Shown: positions 36,700 through 46,944, counted from the first letter of the stretch. The stretch: DNA of 64,000 bases from Paracoccaceae bacterium (GCA_016744015.1 JADGFD010000007.1:116665-180664); one strand, 5' to 3'. Notes: generated by a model not told the origin, from the sequence alone. Numbers and translations are program-made.

Positions 36700-38016
36700 A
36701 TGAAACTACGCAATTTAATACTGGCAGCCGGGGCGACGCTGAGCGCGACCGTGGCTTTTGCCCAAGACGCCGTTGTTGAAACCATGGACAAGGGCGATGT
36801 CTCGTTCATGATCTTCTCCACCGTAATGGTGCTGTTTATGATCATCCCCGGCGTGGCGTTGTTTTATGGTGGCCTCGTGCGCACCAAAAACATGCTTTCC
36901 ATCCTGACCCAAACCACAATGATCACTGCACTGGTGATGGTGATCTGGGTGTTCTACGGTTACTCATTTGCTTTCGGCGGCAGCACCAGCCCATGGTGGG
37001 GCGGCACAGGCAAGCTCTTCCTTGCAGGCGTCACCACGGATTCGATGGCCGCCACCTTCACCGATGGCATTGTGATCCCTGAATATGTATTCATCGCCTT
37101 CCAGATGACCTTTGCCGCCATTACACCCGCTCTGATCATCGGTGGCTTTGCCGAGCGCATCAAGTTTAAAGCCGTGATGATATTCACGCTGCTTTGGGTC
37201 ACCTTCGCATATTTCCCCGTTGCCCACATGGTTTGGGACGGCGCAGGCTATATCTATAACCTCGGCGCGCTTGATTTTGCGGGCGGCACGGTTGTGCATA
37301 TTAACGCTGGTGTTGCAGCGCTCGTTGGCGCGATTGTGATAGGCAAGCGCAAAGGCTTTGGCAAAGACATGATGGCCCCCCACTCAATGACCCTGACACT
37401 GGTAGGTGCCGGCATCCTCTGGGTTGGCTGGTTTGGCTTTAACACGGGTTCCAACCTTGAGGCCAATGGCGGCGCAGGCCTTGCCCTGATCAACACATTT
37501 GTGGCCACGGCAGGGGCAATCCTTGGCTGGGCAATTGTTGAAGGCACAATCCGTGGCAAAGTTTCACTCCTGGGCGCAGCCTCAGGCATGATAGCAGGCC
37601 TTGTGGCCATTACCCCGGCCGCTGGCTCGGTTGGCCCTGTGGGCGCGGTTGCCCTTGGTGCTGGCACCTCAATCGTCACCTTCTTTTTTGTCACCACGGT
37701 AAAAAACAAGCTCGGCTATGATGACAGCTTGGATGTGTTTGGCATCCACGGCGTGGGCGGCATCATAGGTGCCATCGGCACCGGCATCTTCACCGCGCCC
37801 TCCCTTGGTGGCACCGGTGGTGAGGGCTATAACATGATCGGCCAAACCCTGATTCAAGCGCAAGCGGTTGGGATCACGGTTATCTGGACAGCGGTTGTCT
37901 CTTTCATCCTCTTCAAGGGCATCGACATGACCATTGGTCTGCGCGTTTCTGAAGAAGACGAAGCGGTCGGGCTTGATCTTTCAACCCATGGTGAAGCGGC
38001 TTACCATAATAGCTAA
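36700..38016 (+). CDS. amtB: ammonium transporter
   Basis: Amt/Rh-family ammonium channel of 438 residues. A signal-like N-terminus (ending near AFAQ) is followed by 11 membrane helices. Typical stretches are VMVLFMIIPGVALFYGGLVR, FPVAHMVWD, GGTVVHINAGVAALVGAI (twin-His region) and HGVGGIIGAIGTGIF (second pore His). Partner of the GlnK encoded just upstream. The start is ATG 36700; GAGGG lies 8 bp upstream. Terminated by the strong hairpin at 38034. Confidence 0.96.
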   Translation: MKLRNLILAAGATLSATVAFAQDAVVETMDKGDVSFMIFSTVMVLFMIIPGVALFYGGLVRTKNMLSILTQTTMITALVMVIWVFYGYSFAFGGSTSPWWGGTGKLFLAGVTTDSMAATFTDGIVIPEYVFIAFQMTFAAITPALIIGGFAERIKFKAVMIFTLLWVTFAYFPVAHMVWDGAGYIYNLGALDFAGGTVVHINAGVAALVGAIVIGKRKGFGKDMMAPHSMTLTLVGAGILWVGWFGFNTGSNLEANGGAGLALINTFVATAGAILGWAIVEGTIRGKVSLLGAASGMIAGLVAITPAAGSVGPVGAVALGAGTSIVTFFFVTTVKNKLGYDDSLDVFGIHGVGGIIGAIGTGIFTAPSLGGTGGEGYNMIGQTLIQAQAVGITVIWTAVVSFILFKGIDMTIGLRVSEEDEAVGLDLSTHGEAAYHNS

Positions 38017-38033
38017 GCGCACATACCAAATAA

Positions 38034-38069
38034 AAACGCCTCGCATTGGCTTCCCAGTGCGAGGCGTTT
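38034..38069 (+). terminator. intrinsic terminator of amtB
   Basis: A perfect 12-bp stem (38034-38045 with 38058-38069; core CGCCTCGCA/TGCGAGGCG) with A and T flanks, 17 bp after the amtB stop. The flanking As and Ts allow it to work in either direction. Confidence 0.85.
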
Positions 38070-38129
38070 CCAAATTGACGGCCATCGGCGTCCCCGCCTG
38101 TACCGCCTAATCAAAATTTCATATAATTG

Positions 38130-38209
38130 TTTCCAAATTGTTAAAATATCCCCGCCGGAGGCATAAAAGTTTTAATGCCTCCGGCGGGGATATTTGGGCA
38201 ATTTGGAAA
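38130..38209. repeat. 80-nt palindrome between amtB and valS
   Basis: Two nested inverted repeats: a perfect 21-nt inner pair (38144-38164 with 38175-38195, core CCCCGCCGGAGGCAT) and an outer 11-nt pair (38130-38140 with 38199-38209, TTTCCAAATTG). The loop AAAAGTTTTA also nearly pairs. The core GCCTCCGGCGGGGATATTT resembles a dispersed intergenic sequence I remember from many Rhodobacteraceae genomes; here two copies face each other. It ends exactly at the valS stop and could serve as bidirectional terminator. Confidence 0.85.
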
Positions 38210-41152
38210 TTAGGCGAGTGCTTCCAACCGTTTGATCGCTTCATTTATTTTATCGGCTTCCGACTCTACCCTTGCAAGGTTCTCACGGTTTTCGGTCACC
38301 ACCACTTCGGGCGCTCTCGCAAGGAATTTCTCATTGCTAAGCTTGCCCCTTAACCCGCCAATTTCTTTGGAGAGCTTGAGCATCGCCTTTTCGAGCCGCG
38401 CTTTTTCGGCGGCCACATCAATGATGTCTGCCAGCGGCAGGCAGAAAGTGCCGCCCTCAACGGCAACCGTTACGGCACCCTTAGGGGCTTGGTCGGCGAG
38501 GGTGATAGCCTCGACACGGGCGAGCCGTTTTACCAGCACCTCGTTGCGGGCCAATGCGTCAACGCCTGCGCTATCCAGCTCCAGCTGCACCATTGGTATT
38601 TTGGCACCCGCAGGCACCCGCATTTCGGCGCGCACGGAGCGGATGTTCTCAATAAGGGAAATGACCCATGTCATCTCGCGGTTGGCGGCCTTGTCAATTA
38701 GGCTTGCTGGCAGTTTCGGCCAGTCCTGATGCACCAGCATGTTTTCGCGCTTGGCGATATCGCCCCAGAGCTGCTCGGTGATGTAGGGCATAATCGGGTG
38801 CAGCATGGTTAGGCTTTGGTCAATCGCCCAGGCCATTGTGGCCCGCGTTTCGGCCTTTACGGCTTCATCATCTGACTGGAAAAGCGGTTTGGCGAACTCG
38901 ACATACCAATCACAAAGCTTGCCCCACACATGGGCATAAAGCCCCATGGCGGCGTCGGAAAAGCGGTAGGCTTCTAGGGCTTTATCAGTGGCGTGCAGCG
39001 CCCGCACGGTTTCACCGATGATCCATTTGTTAACGGTTTGCTCAGCGCTCGCAGGGTCAAAACCGCCCGGTTTGCATTCGTTCATCTCGGCAAAGCGGGT
39101 GGCGTTCCAAAGCTTGGTGCCAAAGTTGCGATAGCCGATAAAGCGCTCTTTGCTCAGCTTCAGGTCGCGGCCCATGGCGCTTAGCGTGAAGCGCACAGCA
39201 TCCGCGCCGAACTCGTCGATCATCTCGATCGGGTCAATCACGTTTCCGGTGGATTTTGACATTTTCTTGCCATGCTCATCGCGCACCAGTGCGTGCAGAT
39301 AAACCGTGTGGAACGGGATTTCATCAACCACCGCCAGCTGCATCATAATCATCCGCGCAACCCAGAAGAACAGGATGTCAAAGCCGGTGACCAGCACATC
39401 GGTGGCAAAATACTTCTGCATTTCTTCGGTATCTTCGGGCCAGCCAAGGGTGCCGATGGGCCAGAGGCCAGAGGAGAACCATGTGTCGAGAACGTCGGGG
39501 TCGCGCCCAAGCCAAACATTTGTAACAATTTCATTCTCTTGTCCTACGCCCCAAGATTCTCGCACAACACCATCTATGCGTTCATGGCCTGCATACGCGC
39601 GGATCTTTCGGCCCATTTTTTTGGAGTAAAAAGATTCCGCCGCCTGAATTGCTTCTTCTTCAGTGCCAGCACAAAATTCAGCGGGACTTCCTGTAGGCCC
39701 GCTCGGATTTTCTACTTCTTCTATACTCGGCCCATACCAAACCGGAATCTGGTGGCCCCACCAGAGCTGCCGAGAAATGCACCATGGCTCGATGTTTTCC
39801 AGCCAGTGATAATAGGTCTTCTCGCCGCTTTCGGGGATGATTTTGATATCGCCATTCCGCACCGCGTCCAGCGCAGGCTTCACGATTTTGGCGGTATCGA
39901 CATACCATTGCTGGGTCAGCATTGGCTCTATCACCACTTTTGAGCGGTCGCCAAAGGGCTGCATGATCTTTTTGTCTTCGACTTCGAGCATCAAGCCCTC
40001 AGCGTCGATATCTTTGATTACGGCCTTGCGGCACACGTAACGGTCCATGCCGCGATAGGCATCTGGCACGAGGTTAAGCGCGTCGATCTCAGCAGACTCA
40101 AAACTGGCCCCTTCGGAAATAGCCTTGGCGCGGGTTGCTGCCGCCACATAGTCCGTCCCGTCATCCCGCATATGGGCTTTGGTATCCATCAGGCGATAAA
40201 GCGGGATGTTGTTGCGGGTGGCAACACCGTAGTCGTTTAAATCATGCGCGCCGGTGATTTTCACGGCACCCGAGCCGAAATTCATATCGGGGTATTCATC
40301 GGTGATGATCGGAATCAGGCGGCGATGCGCTTTTGGGCCTACCGGAATTTCGCAGAGCTTGCCGATGAGGGGTTTGTAGCGCTCGTCATCAGGGTGCACC
40401 GCCACGGCGCCGTCGCCCAGCATGGTTTCAGGGCGGGTGGTGGCGATGGCGATGTAATCTCTGGTCTCGCGCAGGGTTTCAACGCCGTCTTCGTCGCGCT
40501 CAACATATTCATAGGTTTCGCCACCCGCCAGCGGGTATTTGAAGTGCCACATATGGCCGTCAACTTCGGTGTTTTCCACTTCAAGATCGGAAATCGCGGT
40601 TTCAAACTTAGGGTCCCAATTCACAAGGCGGGTGCCTTTGTAAATCAGCCCTTTATTGTACATATCCACAAACACTTTTAGCACGGCGTCGTGAAAACCC
40701 TCGTCCATGGTAAAACGGTTGCGAGACCAGTCACAGCTCGCGCCGAGGCGCTTGGTTTGCTCCATAATGGTGCCGCCAGATTGCGCTTTCCACTCCCAAA
40801 CCTTCTCAAGGAACTTCTCGCGGCCCAGCTCTTTGCGGCCTTCGTTTCCGGCCTCGGCCAGCTGGCGCTCAACCACCATTTGGGTGGCAATGCCGGCGTG
40901 GTCTTGCCCCGGCTGCCAGAGGGTATCATAGCCCTGCATGCGCTTCCAGCGGATGAGGATATCTTGCAGGGTGTTGTTAAAGGCGTGGCCCATATGGAGC
41001 ACGCCCGTCACGTTTGGCGGGGGGATCATGATGGTGAAGCTATCCATACCTTCTTTGGCATTGGCACCGGCCTTAAAGGCCCCTGCCGCTTCCCAAGCTG
41101 CATAAATCCGCTGCTCGGCTTCGGCCGAATCAAAGTTCTTTTCCATCGCCAT
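38210..41152 (-). CDS. valS: valyl-tRNA synthetase
   Basis: Class I aminoacyl-tRNA synthetase of about 980 residues that charges tRNA-Val. The HIGH motif reads HMGH in [15 protein letters not shown] and the KMSKS motif is in [11 protein letters not shown]. The CP1 editing domain and the C-terminal coiled-coil arm (about the last 60 residues, Lys/Glu/Leu-rich) are present. ATG 41152 (MAMEKNF) was chosen; ATG at 41161 and 41146 are alternatives that change only the first few residues. The stop lies directly beside the 80-nt palindrome. Confidence 0.97.
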   Translation of the reverse strand: MAMEKNFDSAEAEQRIYAAWEAAGAFKAGANAKEGMDSFTIMIPPPNVTGVLHMGHAFNNTLQDILIRWKRMQGYDTLWQPGQDHAGIATQMVVERQLAEAGNEGRKELGREKFLEKVWEWKAQSGGTIMEQTKRLGASCDWSRNRFTMDEGFHDAVLKVFVDMYNKGLIYKGTRLVNWDPKFETAISDLEVENTEVDGHMWHFKYPLAGGETYEYVERDEDGVETLRETRDYIAIATTRPETMLGDGAVAVHPDDERYKPLIGKLCEIPVGPKAHRRLIPIITDEYPDMNFGSGAVKITGAHDLNDYGVATRNNIPLYRLMDTKAHMRDDGTDYVAAATRAKAISEGASFESAEIDALNLVPDAYRGMDRYVCRKAVIKDIDAEGLMLEVEDKKIMQPFGDRSKVVIEPMLTQQWYVDTAKIVKPALDAVRNGDIKIIPESGEKTYYHWLENIEPWCISRQLWWGHQIPVWYGPSIEEVENPSGPTGSPAEFCAGTEEEAIQAAESFYSKKMGRKIRAYAGHERIDGVVRESWGVGQENEIVTNVWLGRDPDVLDTWFSSGLWPIGTLGWPEDTEEMQKYFATDVLVTGFDILFFWVARMIMMQLAVVDEIPFHTVYLHALVRDEHGKKMSKSTGNVIDPIEMIDEFGADAVRFTLSAMGRDLKLSKERFIGYRNFGTKLWNATRFAEMNECKPGGFDPASAEQTVNKWIIGETVRALHATDKALEAYRFSDAAMGLYAHVWGKLCDWYVEFAKPLFQSDDEAVKAETRATMAWAIDQSLTMLHPIMPYITEQLWGDIAKRENMLVHQDWPKLPASLIDKAANREMTWVISLIENIRSVRAEMRVPAGAKIPMVQLELDSAGVDALARNEVLVKRLARVEAITLADQAPKGAVTVAVEGGTFCLPLADIIDVAAEKARLEKAMLKLSKEIGGLRGKLSNEKFLARAPEVVVTENRENLARVESEADKINEAIKRLEALA

Positions 41153-41252
41153 GTGGCACACCCTTGCTTTTTCTCTTATCTCGCCGCTTTTAGCGCGCTA
41201 GGCGGGCAATGCAAAGCCACAAAAAGCCCGGCGCTTTCACGAGGAGCCGTAG

Positions 41253-41274
41253 GGTGCGTGGTCCTCCACGTACC
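41253..41274. repeat. small hairpin downstream of the DUF302 gene
   Basis: GGTGCGTGG (41253-41261) and CCACGTACC (41266-41274) pair with one mismatch around a 4-nt loop, 3 bp after the end of the DUF302 gene. It may act in termination or be a dispersed intergenic hairpin. Confidence 0.4.
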
Positions 41275-41277
41275 TTT

Positions 41278-41865
41278 CTAGAAATCGCCTTCAGCGGCGC
41301 GATTGAGAATTTGTAGCATGGTTTCCTTGACCTCAAGCGCTTCTCTCAGCAGCTCTTCGGGCAGGGTTTCGCCGCCATAAATCATCAGATCCATGTTGAG
41401 TGTATAAATCCACAAGTCTCCGGCTTCGTCCTCAACAAGTGACACACGGCAGGGCAAGTAAGCCGCGAACGCTGGATCAAACTTAACCATTTTGGCGGCG
41501 GTCAGGGGGTTGCAATACAGGTAAATATTCAGCACGCGCCAATCTTCACCTGTCATCGCTGTGACTTGGTCACCCAGCGGCAAAAAGCCAACGCTTCTGA
41601 TATTGCGCTCATCCGCGATGGTCTGGATAGATTGGCCAACTTCTTCGGCGGTCAGCCCGTCGGCCACTTTAACCTTCCAAACGGTGGCAGCCGCTGAATT
41701 TCCAGTCTCAATCAAAAGGTCCGCCATTTCCATATACATGGCCTTGGCTTTAGGGTCGAACCCGTCAAACGCGGCTTTATATTTCCAAAGGCCAGGCCCG
41801 AAATAGGCTGCAGCAGCAACCGCAGCCATGCCGATCAATGCCAATAAATTACGAAGAAATTTCAT
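41278..41865 (-). CDS. DUF302 domain protein, membrane-anchored
   Basis: A 195-residue protein with an N-terminal membrane segment (LLALIGMAAVAAAAYFGPGL) and a DUF302 domain in the middle. The domain shows the characteristic arrangement of a helix, GFLPLGDQV, then YCNP and FAAYLPCRVSLVED. DUF302 proteins are small exported or cytosolic proteins without established function, sometimes near thiol or metal systems. It is encoded alone between valS and the DUF2235 gene. Confidence 0.85.
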   Translation of the reverse strand: MKFLRNLLALIGMAAVAAAAYFGPGLWKYKAAFDGFDPKAKAMYMEMADLLIETGNSAAATVWKVKVADGLTAEEVGQSIQTIADERNIRSVGFLPLGDQVTAMTGEDWRVLNIYLYCNPLTAAKMVKFDPAFAAYLPCRVSLVEDEAGDLWIYTLNMDLMIYGGETLPEELLREALEVKETMLQILNRAAEGDF

Positions 41866-41997
41866 GTGACCGTCCCTGATGATGGTTTTTTGTTGCCGCT
41901 AGGTTAGGGGCAGCCTTCCCGCAAATCAAGCGCGGAAATGTGAGTGGATTGTTTAGAAAACCCCGCTATACTTAAGAAAATCAACCACTGAGGCCAT

Positions 41998-42999
41998 ATG
42001 CCCCGCACCCATGTATTCTTGATTGATGGCACTTTGAGCCGGCTTAGCGACGGCGAGGAAACCAATGTGGGCCTCGTCTATAAGCTCCTGCAAGATATGC
42101 CTGAACTTGCGGTGGGCTATGACGAGGGCGTGCAAGGGCAGGGTGTGATGAAATGGGTGAGTGTGCTGACCGGGAACGGTATTAATGGTTCCATCCGGCG
42201 GGGCTACGAGGCGCTGGCACAGGGTTATAAGCCAGGCGACAAAATCTTCCTGTTTGGATTTTCGCGCGGGGCTTACGCTGTGCGCTCAATCGCGGGGATG
42301 ATCGCCAAGGTGGGGCTTTTGAAGCCAGAGCATGCCCGCCGCAAGCGCGTGCGTAAAGCGTTTCGGCTATATGAAAACTATGATGCCGAGAAGCGGTCAA
42401 AACGGTTTCAGAAGAATTTTTGCCATAAAAACATAGAGATCGAAATGGTCGGGGCGTGGGATACCGTTAAATCTCTTGGGCCGCCTTTCCCCATCCTTTC
42501 CTACGTTTCACCAATGGCGACAGAATTTCACGACCATCGGCTCTCCCCGATTATCCAAAACGCCTTTCATGCCCTCGCCGCCGATGAAAACCGCCGCGCC
42601 TTTGCGCCCATTCCATGGGAGTGCCAGCCCAATTGGCCCGGGCGGTTGGAGCAGGCTTGGTTTGCAGGGGCACATAGTGATGTTGGCGGCTTTGTGCATG
42701 AGATGCCTGCGGTGCGCCCGCTTTCCAACATTTCACTGCACTGGATGCTGACGCGCGCCGCCATGTGTGGCTTGCCCCTGCCAGAGGGCTGGCAGGCCCG
42801 TTTTCCGACAGATCCGAGCGCGCCCTTCCAAGGCCCTTATGCCGGATCTAGCAAATATTTCCTGTTACGCCGCCCGCGCAGCATTGGCCCCATGCAAACT
42901 GATTATTTGCACGCAAGCCTGATCGAGCGGATGGCTGCGGGCTACAGGCCGCGGCTCACAGGCCTCCCTGAAGCTCCTGCCGCAGCACTTTCCGGATAA
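41998..42999 (+). CDS. DUF2235 alpha/beta-hydrolase-like protein
   Basis: A 333-residue protein with a serine-hydrolase nucleophile elbow GFSRGAYAVRS (about residues 83-93), the N-terminal FLIDGTLSRLSD and a later AGAHSDVGGF (catalytic Asp/His region), which is the DUF2235 pattern. Related domains occur in type VI secretion phospholipase effectors (Tle1), but no secretion genes, VgrG or immunity gene are adjacent here and there is no signal peptide. A housekeeping lipase-like role is as likely. Its end overlaps the convergent gene 42956-43315 by 44 bp. Confidence 0.85.
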   Translation: MPRTHVFLIDGTLSRLSDGEETNVGLVYKLLQDMPELAVGYDEGVQGQGVMKWVSVLTGNGINGSIRRGYEALAQGYKPGDKIFLFGFSRGAYAVRSIAGMIAKVGLLKPEHARRKRVRKAFRLYENYDAEKRSKRFQKNFCHKNIEIEMVGAWDTVKSLGPPFPILSYVSPMATEFHDHRLSPIIQNAFHALAADENRRAFAPIPWECQPNWPGRLEQAWFAGAHSDVGGFVHEMPAVRPLSNISLHWMLTRAAMCGLPLPEGWQARFPTDPSAPFQGPYAGSSKYFLLRRPRSIGPMQTDYLHASLIERMAAGYRPRLTGLPEAPAAALSG

Positions 43000-43315
43000 G
43001 GTCCTCCAGCTCGTCTGCATCCGAAATACCAAAAGATTCCTGAAGCTTGGCGCGAAAAACCTCGGCCTCAAGGCTGGCTTTCAGCTCTTTAGCTGTCACG
43101 CGTTTAGGCGCTGGCTCCACCACAATATCCGGCTCGGCCTCTTGCAGCAAAAGGTCGACCCGCGCTTCGGGGCGTAAAATAAGCAGCTCGCGCTTGGCAA
43201 CTGTGCGCTCCTCGTCATAGCGCGCCTGTGCCTCACGGCTAACCATAGCGCGAATCTCGGACAGAATATCCGCCATCGGCATGTTATCATGGCTATATTG
43301 CGCAACTTCGGTCAT
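42956..43315 (-). CDS. hypothetical protein, PopZ-like (DUF2497-type) ends
   Basis: A 119-residue acidic, helical protein. The N-terminus MADILSEIRAMVSREA and the C-terminus ELEDLIRKVLRQELQGGL resemble the two conserved ends of small Rhodobacterales proteins related to DUF2497/PopZ, a polar organising protein; this is from memory and weak. The usual last 20-25 residues seem absent: it stops within the convergent DUF2235 gene (44-bp overlap). It is encoded 35 bp upstream of the aldehyde dehydrogenase gene on the same strand. Confidence 0.6.
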   Translation of the reverse strand: MTEVAQYSHDNMPMADILSEIRAMVSREAQARYDEERTVAKRELLILRPEARVDLLLQEAEPDIVVEPAPKRVTAKELKASLEAEVFRAKLQESFGISDADELEDLIRKVLRQELQGGL

Positions 43316-43349
43316 GGCAGTCCTTTGTGAATGCCGCGACTATAGCAGC

Positions 43350-45704
43350 TTATTCGCCATATGGCACCCAGATGTTTTTCACCTGCGTGGCGTGACGAAG
43401 ATAGGTTTTACCTTGCGATGAAGCAGGGTTGGACCAGTCCGCCGTGCTGTTCCACGTGATCTTCAGGTTGCCCGCCGAGCGGGTGTCGAGGTCTGCACTT
43501 TGCGCACCAAAATTCCACAGCGCGTTCACGTCATCATGGTCGGCCAAGGTGGGGGCCATAGCAGCATGATCACCTGTAAGCAGGTTGACCACCCCAGCCG
43601 GAATATCGCTGGTTTCAAGCACTTGCATAAAATCTCCCGCCATCAGCGGGTGGGCTTGCGAGGCCAGCATGATCACCCGATTGCCCATCGCCAGCGCGGG
43701 TGCGAGCAGAGAAACCATGCTGAGCAGCGGTGCGTCTTCGGGGCAAATTATGCCCATCACGCCCAGCGGCTCGTTCATCGCCAGCGTTACGTGGCGAGTC
43801 AAAGTCGAGTGCACTTTACCGTCAAATTTGTCAGCATAGCCCGCATAAAAGCTGATGCGTTGAATGGCTGCGTCCACTTCCGCGGTGCCTTTGCTACTCG
43901 TCATCAGCGCCAGCCGCTCGGAAAATTCATCCCGCCGCACCTCAAGGTTTTCCGCGAGGTAATAGAGAATTTGTGCACGAAGATGCGGGCTAGAGCCACT
44001 CCAGCCAGCGGCCTTTACCGCAGCTGCCACAGCATTACGCACGTCTTTGCGGTTGCCAAGCCCTGCTTGCGAAATCGGCTTGCCCTTGGCCGAATAAGCC
44101 GTGTAGCTCCCCGCCCCGTCAGGCCGCGCCTGCTTACCGCCAATGTAGAATTTCGCCGTGCGATCCATCGCATCAACGCCATTGGCGCCAGTTGGAAGTG
44201 GTGAGAAATCAACGGCTTGTGGCTTGGTAGGCTTAGCCTTTGGCACTGGGTCCGCCAGATATTCCATCATGCCTTCCATGCCGCCCTCACGGCCAAAGCC
44301 GCTTTCACCATAGCCGCCAAAACCAGCAGCCGCGTCAAACATATTAGTGCCGTTTACCCAGATAATGCCCGCTTTAACTCGCGCCGCGGCATCCAGCGCT
44401 ACGCTCAAGGTCTCCGACCAGATCGAAGCGCTCAGACCATAACGCGTGTTATTCGCCAATTGAATAGCCTCGGCATGAGTGCGGAAGGTTTGCACCGTCA
44501 GCACCGGCCCAAAAATCTCTTGCTGCACCACGGTCGAGGCATTGGTGACCTCACTCAAAATGCTCGGCGGATAAAAGCAGCCAGCGTTTGGCATTTGGCA
44601 GCTAGACTGCCAAAGCTCAGCGCCCTCGGCCTGCCCTTGGGCCACCATATCTTGAATGGTTTTAAGCTGGATTTGGTCCACAATCGCGCCGATATCAACT
44701 GATTTGTCCAGCGGGTCTCCGACCACCAGTTTTTCAGCTCGCGCTTTGAGCTTTGCAATAAACGCTTCGGCCACAGCCTCCTGCACCAGCAGGCGCGAGC
44801 CCGCGCAGCACACCTGCCCTTGGTTAAACCAAATCGCATCGACCACGCCTTCCACGGCGCTATCCAGATCGGCATCCTCAAACACAATGAAGGGTGATTT
44901 ACCGCCCAGCTCCAGCGAGAGCTTTTTACCACTGCCCGCTATTTGCCGCCGGATGATTTTGCCGACTTCGGATGAGCCGGTAAACGCCACCTTATCCACA
45001 TCCGGGTGGCCAGAAATGGCCGCGCCGGTCTCTCCTGCGCCAAACACGATGTTGACCACGCCCGCAGGCAGCCCCGCCTCGGCACAAACCTCAGCAAACA
45101 GCGCGGCCGTGACCGGCGTAAATTCGGCTGGCTTTAACACAACGGTATTGCCCGCCGCCAAAGCAGGCGCGATCTTCCAAGCGAGCATAAGCAGCGGGAA
45201 ATTCCACGGAATGATCTGCCCACACACACCCAAGGGCGCGTGGCCCGGAAGCTCTTCGTCTAAAATCTCGGCCCAGCCAGCGTGGTGATAAAAATGCCGG
45301 ATAACCAGCGGCACATCGGCATCGCGGCTTTCCCGGATCGGCTTGCCGTTATCCATGCTTTCCAGCACCGCAAAAAGGCGGGAGCGTTTTTGCAAAAGGC
45401 GCGAAATAGCATAGAGGTATTTGGCGCGCTGATGCCCGCTTAACCCCGCCCATTTGGGCTGGGCTTTACGAGCGGCCTTTACAGACTCATCCACCAAAGC
45501 TTCACTTGCCACGGGGGCCACGGTAAGGGCCTCGCCATTGGCGGGGTTTTGCACGGACAACCCTTCGGATTTATCACCCTTAAACGCACCATTTATAAAA
45601 TGCGCGAGTCGCGGATGGGCCGCCAGCCATGCTTTGGCAGCACTCGCGTCTTCAGGGGCTTTGCCGTAATCCATTGTTTCCATGATCTTTTCAATATCGC
45701 TCAT
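43350..45704 (-). CDS. bidomain aldehyde dehydrogenase, ALDH16 type
   Basis: A 784-residue protein containing two aldehyde dehydrogenase domains. Domain 1 (about 30-500) has the cofactor motif FTGSSEVGK, the general base region LELGGKSPF and the catalytic Cys in NQGQVCCAGSRLL. Domain 2 (about 520-784) keeps the fold (LGVMGIICPEDAPLLSMVSL) but has no equivalent active-site Cys. This is the ALDH16 plan: a catalytic domain plus a non-catalytic copy. It is directly upstream-coupled to deoC (9-bp gap), so the likely substrate is acetaldehyde from deoxyribose-5-phosphate cleavage or a related aldehyde. Not a sequencing fusion: the frame is continuous and length fits the family. Confidence 0.9.
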   Translation of the reverse strand: MSDIEKIMETMDYGKAPEDASAAKAWLAAHPRLAHFINGAFKGDKSEGLSVQNPANGEALTVAPVASEALVDESVKAARKAQPKWAGLSGHQRAKYLYAISRLLQKRSRLFAVLESMDNGKPIRESRDADVPLVIRHFYHHAGWAEILDEELPGHAPLGVCGQIIPWNFPLLMLAWKIAPALAAGNTVVLKPAEFTPVTAALFAEVCAEAGLPAGVVNIVFGAGETGAAISGHPDVDKVAFTGSSEVGKIIRRQIAGSGKKLSLELGGKSPFIVFEDADLDSAVEGVVDAIWFNQGQVCCAGSRLLVQEAVAEAFIAKLKARAEKLVVGDPLDKSVDIGAIVDQIQLKTIQDMVAQGQAEGAELWQSSCQMPNAGCFYPPSILSEVTNASTVVQQEIFGPVLTVQTFRTHAEAIQLANNTRYGLSASIWSETLSVALDAAARVKAGIIWVNGTNMFDAAAGFGGYGESGFGREGGMEGMMEYLADPVPKAKPTKPQAVDFSPLPTGANGVDAMDRTAKFYIGGKQARPDGAGSYTAYSAKGKPISQAGLGNRKDVRNAVAAAVKAAGWSGSSPHLRAQILYYLAENLEVRRDEFSERLALMTSSKGTAEVDAAIQRISFYAGYADKFDGKVHSTLTRHVTLAMNEPLGVMGIICPEDAPLLSMVSLLAPALAMGNRVIMLASQAHPLMAGDFMQVLETSDIPAGVVNLLTGDHAAMAPTLADHDDVNALWNFGAQSADLDTRSAGNLKITWNSTADWSNPASSQGKTYLRHATQVKNIWVPYGE

Positions 45705-45713
45705 AATAAGGCC

Positions 45714-46670
45714 TTACGAAATCGCGTGGTGTTTAGCGGCGGAATAGCGCCCCGTGGCGTGGTGCTCTAGCTGGCGCTCGATATCTGTGAGCAGGCTGGA
45801 GGCGCCAAAGCGAAACAGGTGCGGCTGGAGGTAACCTGTGCCGAGTTCCTCACGCATCATGCTCATCCAAGTCAGCGCGTCTTTAGCGGTAGAAATGCCA
45901 CCCGCTGGCTTAAAGCCCACCTGCGCGCCGCTCATAGCGTTATAATCCCGAATGGCCCGCACCATGGTGAGGCCCACAGGCAGCACCGCATTTACCGCCT
46001 CTTTACCGGTGGAGGTTTTTATAAAGTCAGCGCCCGCCATCATGGCCACCATGCTGGCGCGGTAAACATTGCGCAAGCTCGCGATATCACCCGTCGCCAG
46101 AATGGTTTTTAAATGCGCCGCGCCGCAAGCCTCTTTCATTTGCAAAATCTCGTCATAAAGCCCCGCCCAATCTTGGTTAAAGACCTTTGAACGCGTTATC
46201 ACGATATCAATTTCAGTGGCCCCCGAGGCCACGGCATAGCGGATTTCGGCAAGCTTTAGATCGAGCGGAATAAGCCCCGCCGGAAAGCCCGTAGCCACCG
46301 AGGCCACGCCAATGCCCGTGCCCGCCACGCCTTCGGCGGCGGTTGCCACCATGGTTGGGTAAACGCACACCGCCGCCGTTTGCACAGGTTTCGTAAGGCC
46401 CAACTGCGCCTGAATCGATGGGTTCAACGCCGTTTTTGCCTTGCCACACAGGCGCTTCACACGGTTCACCGTGTCATCGCCCGCCAGCGTGGTGAGGTCA
46501 ATCAGCCCTATTGCCCGCAGCAGCCACGCTGCCTGATGTGCCTTTTTAACCGAGCGCCGCGCCGCAAAACCAGCGCAACGCCGCTCAACCGCGCTCAGGT
46601 TTATCCTTGCATCCCGAAATACCGCTTCATCCAGCGCCATTCCTTTATTTTCTTTGCCATGATCCAGCAT
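45714..46670 (-). CDS. deoC: deoxyribose-phosphate aldolase
   Basis: Class I aldolase of 318 residues (the longer DeoC type) that splits 2-deoxyribose-5-phosphate to acetaldehyde and glyceraldehyde-3-phosphate. The Schiff-base Lys is in DFIKTSTGKEAVNA, and AVCVYPTMV and GFKPAGGIST are conserved. ATG 46670 is preferred; an in-frame extension upstream reads through the promoter region. Operon with the ALDH16-type gene. Probably transcribed divergently from the TetR gene. Confidence 0.94.
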   Translation of the reverse strand: MLDHGKENKGMALDEAVFRDARINLSAVERRCAGFAARRSVKKAHQAAWLLRAIGLIDLTTLAGDDTVNRVKRLCGKAKTALNPSIQAQLGLTKPVQTAAVCVYPTMVATAAEGVAGTGIGVASVATGFPAGLIPLDLKLAEIRYAVASGATEIDIVITRSKVFNQDWAGLYDEILQMKEACGAAHLKTILATGDIASLRNVYRASMVAMMAGADFIKTSTGKEAVNAVLPVGLTMVRAIRDYNAMSGAQVGFKPAGGISTAKDALTWMSMMREELGTGYLQPHLFRFGASSLLTDIERQLEHHATGRYSAAKHHAIS

Positions 46671-46944
46671 TTTTGTCTCTTTGGTCAAAATTCGTGCATT
46701 CGCACTTTTATCGCTATTATAGGGGAATTCAACTGAATTGCGACAAAAATGCTTGCTCGGCCCCACTTAGCATTCAGTCACTTATATGTGGCTAGCGGTT
46801 TGGTGTGGCAGGCACGGGGGAGTAGCCCGGCCTCTCCCCTCTCGCATTATGGCTTGAAAACAAACGGAATTGAAAATACATTCTAGCCAGTGCCACGGGG
46901 CTATCCAGCCTGCGCAGCTTTTGCCAAAATGTAGAGGACGGGTA

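Noticed and set aside
41998..42999. Type VI secretion effector (Tle1-like) with immunity gene
   Set aside because: No VgrG, PAAR, Hcp or adjacent lipoprotein immunity gene; the next gene is convergent and PopZ-like.
43500..44204. Open frame of 234 codons antisense to the aldehyde dehydrogenase gene
   Set aside because: His/Arg-rich shadow translation; the sense frame is a clear enzyme.
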